From Deltaproteobacteria bacterium (GTDB lineage Bacteria > Myxococcota_A > Polyangia > Polyangiales > JADJMO01), in NCBI GenBank assembly GCA_022843175.1, contig JALHOE010000065.1:1-41297 (forward strand): a stretch of DNA of 41,297 nt, read 5' to 3'. Below the pieces are notes generated by a model, which searched no databases, had not been told where the DNA came from, and saw only the letters and a program-made list of their open reading frames with translations. Positions 8,624 through 16,027 of the stretch are shown here, in pieces. How positions within the stretch are numbered: position 1 is the stretch's first letter; each line of letters opens with the position of its first letter. The translations under genes were made by a program, and so were the position numbers.

Positions 8624-9523
8624 ATGGCCCACGCGCGCACCACGATCGACTGCGACGTCCTGCCGAAGTTCACGGCCGCCTACCTCCGCGTCGCGGGCGA
8701 CGAGGCCGCCTTCATCGAGGCCCACACCGGCCACGCCGTGCCGCGCCTGATGGCCGCCCTCGGCGAGCAGGGCCTGCGGCCCGAGCAGGTCCGCTGGGTC
8801 GTCGTCACCCACGCCCACCTCGATCACGCGGCCGGTGCGTCCGCGCTCCTCGCCCGCTGCCCCCACGCGACGCTGCTCGCCCACCCCCGCGCCGCGCGCC
8901 ACCTGATCGATCCGAGCAAGCTCGTAGCGAGCGCGACGAGCGTGTACGGCGCCCAACGATTCTCCGAGCTCTACGGCACGATCGACCCCATCCCCGCCGA
9001 GCGGGTCCGCGCGCTGGCGGACGGCGAGACGTTCGCCCTCGGCGACGCGACGCTCCAGGTGCACCACACCGCGGGCCACGCGAAGCACCACTTCATCGTC
9101 GACGATCCGGCCGTCGACAGCGTCTACACCGGCGACACCTTCGGCCTCGTCTACCCGGCGCTCCAGCGCGGCGTGCGCTTCGCGATCGCGACCACGAGCC
9201 CCACCGATTTCGATCCCGTCGAGGCGCGCAAGAGCATCGACAAGGTCCTCTCGCTCGGCCGGCGCGCCGCGTGCCTCACCCACTTCGACGCGGTCGAGGA
9301 TCTCGAGGAGGTCGCGGCGCAGCTCCGTCACTGGATCGACGTCTCCGAGCGCCTGCTCGCCTTCGAGGGCGATCGCAGGGAGGAGCTGCGTCGCGAGTAC
9401 ATCGCCGACGCCGCGCGCCGGGGCCTGACGCTGACCGAGGCGGATCTGACGCTCCTCGCGACCGACCTCGACCTCAACGCCCAGGGCATCGCGTTCGCGG
9501 CCGAGCGAGGCCAGCCGAGCTAG
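8624..9523 (+). CDS. Metallo-beta-lactamase-fold hydrolase
   Basis: The 299-residue protein has the MBL metal motifs THAHLDHAAG (residues 62-71; His63, His65, Asp67, His68), a later His in HHTAGHAKHH, Asp in YTGDTFG and His in LTHFDAVED. These complete a two-metal site, so it is a likely active hydrolase (glyoxalase II, lactonase or related). An extended C-terminal helical region (about 215-299) is typical of a myxobacterial/proteobacterial subgroup. ATG 8624 lies 19 bases after the esterase stop and the two are probably co-transcribed. There is no signal peptide, so it acts in the cytoplasm. Confidence 0.88.
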   Translation: MAHARTTIDCDVLPKFTAAYLRVAGDEAAFIEAHTGHAVPRLMAALGEQGLRPEQVRWVVVTHAHLDHAAGASALLARCPHATLLAHPRAARHLIDPSKLVASATSVYGAQRFSELYGTIDPIPAERVRALADGETFALGDATLQVHHTAGHAKHHFIVDDPAVDSVYTGDTFGLVYPALQRGVRFAIATTSPTDFDPVEARKSIDKVLSLGRRAACLTHFDAVEDLEEVAAQLRHWIDVSERLLAFEGDRREELRREYIADAARRGLTLTEADLTLLATDLDLNAQGIAFAAERGQPS

Positions 9524-9557
9524 CTCGAGTGGGCCGTCCTCGCGATACGCTCCCGAC

Positions 9558-10136
9558 ATGTCGATCGATTACATGCTCCTCGGCTCGCTCGACGGCGGGA
9601 GACCGATCGGACCGCTCTCCTCGGTGCTGGCCCGCGCGCGCGCGAAGCTCGGCGTCGATCTCGAAGCGTCCACCATCCGGGTCGCGACCATCCCCCTCGA
9701 GATCAGCCTGGACGTCGGCGGCGACCAGCTGCGCTGCGTCCACGTCACGCCGCGCGGCAACCCCTACGAGCCCGCGCTGCGCGCGCTCGGCGAGGCGATC
9801 GGCGCGGTGGTCTTCGACCCGCAGACCGGGTTCGAGCTCGGCGCCGCGGCGCCGGACCTCCCCGACGAAGCCGACGACTACGAAATACACCTCGTCGCCA
9901 TGGACTTCGGCTCGGTCGGCGCGGAGACCGACGTCCGTGCGGCGCTCGCCGCGGCGCTCGGGACCGGGAGCGCGTGGAGCGTCCGGGTGACCTACGAGCC
10001 CAACCGAGTCGGACTCCACGCCTCTTGGCCCCACCGCGCCGCGCGCGAGGAGCTGATCGCACGCGTGGCGGCCGCCGCGAGGGCGAACGGCTGGGTCCCC
10101 TTCGATCCGCAGCGCAACGACACGATTGGTGCGTAG
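9558..10136 (+). CDS. Unknown cytoplasmic alpha/beta protein
   Basis: The 192-residue protein is not recognised. It starts MSIDYMLLGSLDGGRP, has alternating predicted strands and helices, no Cys-rich region, no signal peptide and no membrane segment. Conserved-looking features are YEIHLVAMDFGSVGAE, WSVRVTYEPNRVGLHASWPHRAAREELI and the end WVPFDPQRNDTIGA. Composition and codon use match its neighbours. It begins 34 bases after the MBL gene and is the last gene of the plus-strand group 5651-10136. Its stop abuts the convergent response-regulator stop with no spacer. Confidence 0.65.
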   Translation: MSIDYMLLGSLDGGRPIGPLSSVLARARAKLGVDLEASTIRVATIPLEISLDVGGDQLRCVHVTPRGNPYEPALRALGEAIGAVVFDPQTGFELGAAAPDLPDEADDYEIHLVAMDFGSVGAETDVRAALAAALGTGSAWSVRVTYEPNRVGLHASWPHRAAREELIARVAAAARANGWVPFDPQRNDTIGA

Positions 10137-10820
10137 TCAGGGCGCGAGCTTATAGCCGGTGCCGTACACCGTGATGATGTGCACCGGCTTATCGGGCGAC
10201 GGCTCGATCTTCTTGCGGAGCTTCACCACGAAGTTGTCGACGGTGCGGTTGGTGGGGTTGCCATCGAGCCCCCACACCTTGCTCAAGATCTCGTCGCGCC
10301 CGACCGGCGTGCCAGCGCGCGCGTGGAGCAGACGGAGCAGCTCGACCTCGTAGAACGAGAGCGGCTCGACCGCCTTGCCGCGCTTGAGGGTCTGGGTGGA
10401 GAGGTTGATCTCGGCGTCCCCGATGGTGAACGTCTCGGGCGCGCCGGGCATCAGGGCGGCGCGGCGGAAGATCGCGCGGATGCGGGCGACGAGCTCGTTC
10501 ACGCTGAACGGCTTGGTCACGTAGTCGTCGGCGCCGACGTCGAGCCCGCGGACCTTGTCGGCCTCTTGCGAGCGCGCGGTGAGCATGATGATCGGCACGT
10601 GGCGATCGGCGCGCCGCACCTCTTCGCAGACCTTGTAGCCGTTGAGATCGGGGAGCATCAGGTCGAGGATGATGCAGTCGGGCTTCTCCTCGCGCGCGAG
10701 CCGCACCCCCTCGTGACCGCGGTGGGCCACGACCACCGCGAAGCCCTCGAAATCCAGCGCGTCGCGCAGCCCGAGCGCGATGTGCGGCTCGTCCTCGACG
10801 ATCAGGATTCGCTTCTTCAT
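10137..10820 (-). CDS. OmpR/PhoB-family response regulator
   Basis: The 227-residue protein has an N-terminal receiver domain (ILIVEDEP, phospho-acceptor Asp53 in IILDLMLPD, Thr81, Lys103 in TKPF) and a C-terminal winged-helix effector (about 130-227; LSFYEVELLRLLHARAGTPVGRDEIL, NRTVDNFVVKLRKKIE, ITVYGTGYKL). It should be phosphorylated by a histidine kinase and bind DNA as a dimer. No kinase gene is adjacent. Instead its ATG overlaps the stop of the upstream enoyl-CoA hydratase gene (ATGA, 10817-10820), so translation is probably coupled to that enzyme. The very long frame continuing upstream on this strand is a shadow. Confidence 0.93.
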   Translation of the reverse strand: MKKRILIVEDEPHIALGLRDALDFEGFAVVVAHRGHEGVRLAREEKPDCIILDLMLPDLNGYKVCEEVRRADRHVPIIMLTARSQEADKVRGLDVGADDYVTKPFSVNELVARIRAIFRRAALMPGAPETFTIGDAEINLSTQTLKRGKAVEPLSFYEVELLRLLHARAGTPVGRDEILSKVWGLDGNPTNRTVDNFVVKLRKKIEPSPDKPVHIITVYGTGYKLAP

Positions 10821-11614
10821 TTGCCCTGGTAGTTCGGGGTGCGCTTCTCGGAGAACGCGCGGAGGGCCTCGTCGCGGTCCTCGCTCACGAGCGTGCGCTC
10901 GTAGGCCAGCACCTCGAGCTGCATGCCGGTGGCCAGATCGGTGTCGAGGCCGGCGTCGATCGCCTCGAGCGCCGCGGCCTGCGCGATCGGCGCGCCCTTG
11001 AGGATCGGCTCGACGAGCGCGAGCGCCTCGTCGACGACGCTCACGCCCTTGGGCGCGATGCGGTTGATGAGCCCCCACTCGAGGGCCTCTTCGGCGCTCA
11101 GGCGGCGGCCGAGGAGGATCATCTCCTTGGCGCGCGCCTCGCCGATCACACGGGGCAGCTTCTGCGTGCCGCCGGCGCCGGGGATGATTCCGAGGCTCGT
11201 CTCGGGGAGACCGATCTGCGCATGGGGGGCGGCGATACGGAGGTCGGCCATGAGCGCGAGCTCGAGGCCCCCGCCGAGCGCGACGCCGTTGAGCGCGGCG
11301 ATGACCGGCTTGGAGCAGCGGTCGATCGCGCCGAACTCGGTGCGGTAGAGGCGGACGATCTCGCGGACCTGATCCTTGGTCAGGCCCTGGCGCTCCTTGA
11401 GGTCGGCGCCGGCGCAGAACGCCTTCTCCCCCGCGCCGGTGAGGATCACCGCGCGCACCGAGCGGTCGGACGCGGCCACGCGCGCGGCGAGACCGAGCTG
11501 CTCGATCAGCTGCCGCGACAGCGCGTTGTGGCGGTCGGGCCGGTCGAGGGTGAGCACGAGCGCGGTGCCGCGATGCTCGATTCTGAGGGGACCGCCTTCG
11601 GGGTACTCGCTCAT
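10817..11614 (-). CDS. Enoyl-CoA hydratase/isomerase (crotonase) family
   Basis: The 265-residue crotonase-fold protein keeps both catalytic Glu residues of enoyl-CoA hydratase: Glu118 in LGGGLELALMADLRIA and Glu138 in GLPETSLGIIPGAGGTQ. CAGADLKE provides the oxyanion-hole and CoA-binding motif. It most likely hydrates 2-enoyl-CoA in fatty-acid or amino-acid breakdown in the cytoplasm. ATG 11614 gives a family-length protein; a longer frame to 11791 reads low-complexity sequence. It overlaps the response-regulator start by 4 bases, an unusual pairing. It is divergent from the DsbA-repeat gene across 76 bases, which must hold both promoters. Confidence 0.92.
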   Translation of the reverse strand: MSEYPEGGPLRIEHRGTALVLTLDRPDRHNALSRQLIEQLGLAARVAASDRSVRAVILTGAGEKAFCAGADLKERQGLTKDQVREIVRLYRTEFGAIDRCSKPVIAALNGVALGGGLELALMADLRIAAPHAQIGLPETSLGIIPGAGGTQKLPRVIGEARAKEMILLGRRLSAEEALEWGLINRIAPKGVSVVDEALALVEPILKGAPIAQAAALEAIDAGLDTDLATGMQLEVLAYERTLVSEDRDEALRAFSEKRTPNYQGK

Positions 11615-11690
11615 GCGTATGGGAGCCTCCGCTACCGCGACCGTGCGGGAGGGGGAAGAGCGTCGCGGGTTCTGGTACGTAGAGGGAGCG

Positions 11691-13679
11691 ATGTCCGATC
11701 CGAGCTCGCCCTGGTTCCAGGCCCCGCCGCCCCCGCCGCCGCCCCCGCCGGGGCCCTCGCGGCGCGCGGGCCTCAAGGCGCTCGGGATCACGCTGGGGGT
11801 GCTCCTGGGAGTGGCCGGCGCCGCGGTGGTCGTGCTGCCCTACGCGCTCGACAGGAAGCCGCGGGACACCGAAGAAGCCCCTCCCATCGAGAAACAGAAG
11901 AAACAAAAGACGCCACCCAAGATCGACGAGCACGAGAAGGTCGCCAACGCGCTCCCCGTCCTCGCCACCGATCCCGCGCGCGGCGACGCGAGCGCCCTCG
12001 TCACCATCGTCGTCTTCGGCGACTTCCAGGACCCGTTCACCGCGCGCCTCAACGTCACCCTCGACGACCTGCGCAAGAAGTACGGCAAGGAGCTGCGCGT
12101 CGTGTGGAAGGACTACCCGCTCGCCTTCCATAAAGAGGCGCGCCCGGCGGCGAAGGCCGCGCGCGTGGCGATGCTCGAGGGCGGGGCCGGCCCGTTCTTC
12201 AAGCTGCACGACAAGATCCTCGCGAACCAGAAAGACCTCGCGAGCGAGCTCGAGACGTGGGCGAGCGACGTCGGCGCCGACAGCGCGGCGATGGGCCGCC
12301 ACGGCAAGCGCGCCGACGAGCTGATCGACGCGACCACCCAGCTCGCCAAGGACCTCGGCGTGCCGGGCACGCCCTGCAGCTACGTCGACGGCGAGAAGCT
12401 GAGCGGCGCGCGCAGCCAGGCCGACTTCGAGAAGATCGTCGACGCCCACCTCGTCGAGGCCAAGAAGCTCCTCGGAGGCGGCACCAAGCAGGAGAACCTC
12501 TACGCCGAGATGGTCGATCGTCATTTCGATGACACCGATCCGACCTCCGGCGGCACGCTCTACAACGTCACCGTCACCGGGGTCCCCGCGATCGGCCCCG
12601 CCGACGCGCTGGTCACGGCGGTGTTGTTCATCGACCCCGAGCGCCCGCCGACGTCGCGCATGGCGATCACCGCGCTCGCCAAGACTCCCGACGTGAGGGT
12701 CGTGCTCCGCGACGTGCCGTCCTCGCCGAAGGGCGTCGAGGCCTCGGCGATCCTCCGCGCCATCGGCGACAAGGCGGGCCAGGACGAGCGCGCGCGCGCC
12801 ATCGACGAGCTGTGGACGACGTTCCCGAGCGACCTCGTCACCTTCGCCGTCGGCTACGGCCTCAGCTCGGCCGACGCGCGCGCCGCCATCGCCGGCGCGA
12901 GCAAGCTCGCCGCGCTCGACGACGACCGCGACGCCGCCGACGAGGTGGACGCCTCGACCTCGCCCCAGTCCTCGCTCTTCATCAACGGGCGCAGGCAGTG
13001 GGCGTGGAGCCGCTCGGAGGTGATCGCCACCGTCGACCGCGAGCGCCGCCGCGCGGCTCGCATCGTCACCAAGGGCACCGCCAAGGCCGACGTCTACGCC
13101 GAGATCGTCAAGAAGGGCACCCGCAAGCCGCGCAAGCACGTCACGCTGGTCGTGCCCCCGCACGCGCCGGTGCGCGGTCCTGTGGGCGCGAAGGTCGTCA
13201 TCCACGTCTTCTCCGACTTCCAGTGTCCGTTCTGCAAGCGCGCCGCCGAGCCCACCGGCGGCTTCGCCATGGCCGTCGCCGCCAACAGCGCCGACGTGCG
13301 GGTCGTCTTCCGCCACAACCCGCTCACGTTCCACCCCATGGCCGAGCCCGCAGCCGAGCTGGCCATCGAGGCCAAGAAGCAGAAGGGCGTCGCCGCGTTC
13401 TGGCGCGTGCACGACAAACTCTTCGCGCTCGCGACCCCGCTCGACATGACGAAGCTCGAGTCGGTGGCGATCGTCGAGGGCCTCGACCTCACCAAGGTGC
13501 GCGCCGCGATCGCCGGCAAGCTGCACAAGAAAGAGATCGACGAGGACATGGCGGAGGCCCGCCGCATCAGCGCATTCGGCACGCCGGCGTTCGTCGTCGG
13601 CGACGAGCTGATCAGCGGCGCGCAGACCCAGATGGTGTTCGAGTCCGCGATCAAGCGAGCCAAGGCCAAGGCGCCCTGA
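11691..13679 (+). CDS. Membrane-anchored protein with three DsbA-like thioredoxin domains, two degenerate
   Basis: The 662-residue protein has a short cytoplasmic tail with a run of nine Pro (residues 13-21), one transmembrane anchor (about 31-54) and a Lys-rich linker. Three thioredoxin/DsbA-like domains follow. Domain 1 (about 98-265) reads FGDFQDPFTARL where the active site should be, so CPFC is replaced by DPFT (114-117). Domain 2 (about 290-465) reads FIDPERPPTSRM, also without Cys. Domain 3 (about 490-660) reads FSDFQCPFCKRA with CxxC at 512/515 and a cis-Pro loop (FGTPAFVVGDELISGAQ). The periplasmic C-terminal domain should be redox active. The first two are probably structural or client-binding. 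A 71-residue protein follows after 3 bases. Confidence 0.87.
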   Translation: MSDPSSPWFQAPPPPPPPPPGPSRRAGLKALGITLGVLLGVAGAAVVVLPYALDRKPRDTEEAPPIEKQKKQKTPPKIDEHEKVANALPVLATDPARGDASALVTIVVFGDFQDPFTARLNVTLDDLRKKYGKELRVVWKDYPLAFHKEARPAAKAARVAMLEGGAGPFFKLHDKILANQKDLASELETWASDVGADSAAMGRHGKRADELIDATTQLAKDLGVPGTPCSYVDGEKLSGARSQADFEKIVDAHLVEAKKLLGGGTKQENLYAEMVDRHFDDTDPTSGGTLYNVTVTGVPAIGPADALVTAVLFIDPERPPTSRMAITALAKTPDVRVVLRDVPSSPKGVEASAILRAIGDKAGQDERARAIDELWTTFPSDLVTFAVGYGLSSADARAAIAGASKLAALDDDRDAADEVDASTSPQSSLFINGRRQWAWSRSEVIATVDRERRRAARIVTKGTAKADVYAEIVKKGTRKPRKHVTLVVPPHAPVRGPVGAKVVIHVFSDFQCPFCKRAAEPTGGFAMAVAANSADVRVVFRHNPLTFHPMAEPAAELAIEAKKQKGVAAFWRVHDKLFALATPLDMTKLESVAIVEGLDLTKVRAAIAGKLHKKEIDEDMAEARRISAFGTPAFVVGDELISGAQTQMVFESAIKRAKAKAP

Positions 13680-13682
13680 AGG

Positions 13683-13898
13683 ATGCGCAAGCTCCCCGAC
13701 TACGCCGCGAACGTCCCCTTCTATTTGCTGGTCTCGATCCAGTGCCGCGGCGCGTGTCGCGCGCGCCGGTGGGCGAAGCTGGTCGCCGCGCCGCCGGGCG
13801 TGCCGGTGCGCACCGGCCTCCCCCATCCCGGCTACGTCGCCCACTGCCTGCAGTGCGGCTACGTCGCGACCGACAACGAGGCGTGGGTCTCTCCCTAG
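13683..13898 (+). CDS. Small four-Cys protein, possible zinc ribbon
   Basis: The 71-residue protein starts 3 bases after the DsbA-repeat gene and is probably translated with it. It has two Cys pairs, QCRGAC and HCLQCGY, spaced about 30 residues apart, a pattern compatible with a zinc ribbon. There is no signal peptide or clear membrane segment. It could also be a small substrate or partner of the preceding thiol protein, but nothing shows this directly. Codon use is consistent with its neighbours. Confidence 0.55.
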   Translation: MRKLPDYAANVPFYLLVSIQCRGACRARRWAKLVAAPPGVPVRTGLPHPGYVAHCLQCGYVATDNEAWVSP

Positions 13899-14004
13899 AG
13901 CACTTCCGCTGATCGACGCGGGCGCTGCCCTTTCGCCGCCGTCGACCGTGCCGACCCATACGCGCGCGCCAGTTCGACCGTGCTTCCAACGGAAGACGGT
14001 TAGG
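13899..14004. other. Convergent spacer with weak hairpin
   Basis: The space between two convergent genes carries only a short hairpin (CTTCC-AAC-GGAAG, 13983-13995) close to the deacetylase gene end. It has no T-tract, so a terminator call would be weak. No gene is seen. Confidence 0.3.
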
Positions 14005-15963
14005 TCAGTGCGTCGCCAGCAGCACCATGCGGTCCAGCTCGGCGTCGTTGGTGCTCGAGGTGGTGGTGAATCGAATGTCCACGCGCCCGCCGGCGATGTA
14101 GCTCGTCGGCACGTCGAACGTGTGATCGGTCATGACCCAGTTGCCCGCCCAGCTGTTGTCGCCGATGAGGTCCCACGCGCCGGTCGAGGTGTTGCGCGCG
14201 TGCCAGTACCAGGCCGGCTCGGTGGCGTCGTCACCCCGGTAGCTCACGGCCAGCTTCAACGCGCTGGTGCCGGCCGGCACCGTGTAGGTCAGGTACGCGC
14301 TCGGCTTCGTCGAGGTGGCGCTCGCGGCCCAGCCGATCACGACGTTGTTCTTCGTCGCGAGCGACATCGTCCCGGAGCACGCGCTGCTCGCCGACCCGTA
14401 GAAGCTCCCCGACAGCGCCGTGAACGCGCTGCACGAGACGGTGTCCGTCGTCGGGGCCGCCGAGTCGACGACGGCCGTGTCGGCGACGCTCGTGTCGGCG
14501 CCGCTGTCGGCGACGCTCGTGTCGGCGCCGCTGTCGGCGACGCTCGTGTCGACGCCGCTGTCGACGCCCGCGTCCGAGCCGCCCGTGGCCGGAACGACGC
14601 GAACCACCATCTTGTCGAGCTGCGCGAGGTTCTTGCTGGTCGAGGTCGTGAACCGCACCCGGATCTCTCCGGCCGAGTCGATGACGCGAGCCGGCTCGCT
14701 GACGGTGAACGTGTGCGCGCTGTCGACCCAGTCACCCGCCCAGCTGTTGTCGCCGAGGGCGATCCACGAGCCGGTGGTCGCGTCCTGAATCGACCAGTAC
14801 CAGAGGGGCTCGGTCGAGTCGTCGCCGCGGTAGACGACGTCGACGTACATCGCCGCGACGCTGGCGATCGACGTGCTGTAGATGGCGTGGGCCGACGTCT
14901 TGGGCGTCCCGGTGCGCTTGTTCCACGTGACGTACGCGCTGTCGTCGTTGGCGAGGGACGAGCAGCGCGTCGAGGCTGTGCCGCTGAGCGAGCCGCTCGT
15001 GACCGAGATCGAGGTGCAGACGAGCGTCGTTCCCGACGTGGGCGGCGGCGGAGGCGGCGGCTCGCCCGACCCTCCGCCGCACCGCTTGTCCGGCCCGCAG
15101 ATGTCCCCGCCGTAACAGTCGGCCGAGGTCTGGCAGTGGATGAGCTGGCGCGACGGCTTGCCGTACTTCGCGACGATGAACTGCTCGACGGGTACGAACT
15201 GCTTCCCGCGCGCGCGGAGCGCGTCGATCAGGCCGGGGAGCGCGAGGCCGGTGAGCTGGTTGGGGCTGTGCATCAGGACGACGCCGTGCTTGCCGGCGTC
15301 GACCTCGCCGAGGACGTTGTCGCGCACGCACGTCGAGGTCGAGCACGTCCAGTCGAGCGAATCGATGTCCCAGCCGATGTGAACGCCGTGCTGCGCGACG
15401 ATCGGCGCGACATAGTCGAGCCGAGCCTGCGGACCGAAGTACGGGTTTCCGTAGGGCGCGCGGACCATACGCTTGGCAAGCGCCGTGGGCGTCACCGCGC
15501 GGAGCACCGTCTCGACCCCCGCGAGCTCGCTCTCGACGTTGGTCGACGTGCTGTTGAAGTCGTAGTGGTGGACCGTGTGGTTCACGAGCTCGTGGCCCTC
15601 CGCGATGATCCGCGAGAGGGTGTTCCGCGCCGCGGACGACGAGTTCACGTCGATCGCGTTGTTGGTGTTGATGAAGAAGGTCGCCTGGACGCCCTTGCTC
15701 TTCAGGATGTCGAGCACTGCGTCGGTCCGTCCCTCCCCGTCCGGTCCGTCGTCGAACGTCAGCGCGAGGTCCGCCGAGCCGCCGTGATTGACGTCGAAAT
15801 CCAAGAACGGGACACCGCTCGGAATCGTCAGCGCGCTCGTCGACCGACCGTATCGGCTGTCGCCGTAGGGATGCTGCTCCGACTCCGACGCGCACGCGCT
15901 ACCCAACAGCGGTGCGGCGGCGACAGCGCAGATTGCGACGCGAAAGCGAGCGTGGGCGTTCAT
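14005..15963 (-). CDS. Polysaccharide deacetylase (CE4/NodB) lipoprotein with two C-terminal beta-sandwich domains
   Basis: The 652-residue protein has a signal with lipobox-like GSAC (Cys24). Its NodB domain (about 60-275) carries all five motifs: TFDDGP (Asp71, Asp72), NHTVHH (His129, His133), RAPYG, a DIDSLDW motif and LMHS (His232). It should remove acyl groups from surface polysaccharide or peptidoglycan sugars. After a Cys-rich linker and a Pro run come two homologous beta domains (about 315-460 and 505-650), each with a YRGDD-[AS]TEPxWYW motif and ending near LDKMV or LDRMV. They are joined by a repeated DTSVADSGA linker and may bind glycans. A GGAGG lies 7 bases before ATG 15963, within a small hairpin. 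Confidence 0.9.
   Translation of the reverse strand: MNAHARFRVAICAVAAAPLLGSACASESEQHPYGDSRYGRSTSALTIPSGVPFLDFDVNHGGSADLALTFDDGPDGEGRTDAVLDILKSKGVQATFFINTNNAIDVNSSSAARNTLSRIIAEGHELVNHTVHHYDFNSTSTNVESELAGVETVLRAVTPTALAKRMVRAPYGNPYFGPQARLDYVAPIVAQHGVHIGWDIDSLDWTCSTSTCVRDNVLGEVDAGKHGVVLMHSPNQLTGLALPGLIDALRARGKQFVPVEQFIVAKYGKPSRQLIHCQTSADCYGGDICGPDKRCGGGSGEPPPPPPPTSGTTLVCTSISVTSGSLSGTASTRCSSLANDDSAYVTWNKRTGTPKTSAHAIYSTSIASVAAMYVDVVYRGDDSTEPLWYWSIQDATTGSWIALGDNSWAGDWVDSAHTFTVSEPARVIDSAGEIRVRFTTSTSKNLAQLDKMVVRVVPATGGSDAGVDSGVDTSVADSGADTSVADSGADTSVADTAVVDSAAPTTDTVSCSAFTALSGSFYGSASSACSGTMSLATKNNVVIGWAASATSTKPSAYLTYTVPAGTSALKLAVSYRGDDATEPAWYWHARNTSTGAWDLIGDNSWAGNWVMTDHTFDVPTSYIAGGRVDIRFTTTSSTNDAELDRMVLLATH
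14479..14559. repeat. 27-bp minisatellite (three copies) in deacetylase linker
   Basis: Near-identical 27-base units start at 14479, 14506 and 14533. They encode nine-residue DTSVADSGA units in the linker between the two beta domains. The unit is a multiple of three, so copy-number change alters linker length only. Confidence 0.8.
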
Positions 15964-15970
15964 GATCGTG

Positions 15971-15985
15971 CCTCCAGGATGGAGG
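15971..15985 (-). promoter_or_regulatory. Hairpin overlapping deacetylase ribosome binding site
   Basis: CCTCCA-GGA-TGGAGG forms a perfect 6-bp stem with a 3-base loop. On the mRNA strand the 3' arm contains the GGAGG Shine-Dalgarno sequence that lies 7 bases before the ATG at 15963, so the stem would hide the ribosome binding site. Confidence 0.45.
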
Positions 15986-16027
15986 AGGCATGCGCGATGC
16001 CGCGCAGATGCTGCGCCAGCCCGAATC

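Noticed and set aside
10137-13844. Very long minus-strand open frame (over 1,200 codons) through the DsbA-repeat gene
   Set aside because: Only its last 227 codons are the response regulator. The rest is low-complexity Arg/Asp/Gly sequence antisense to a well supported gene; GC-rich DNA opens such frames by chance.
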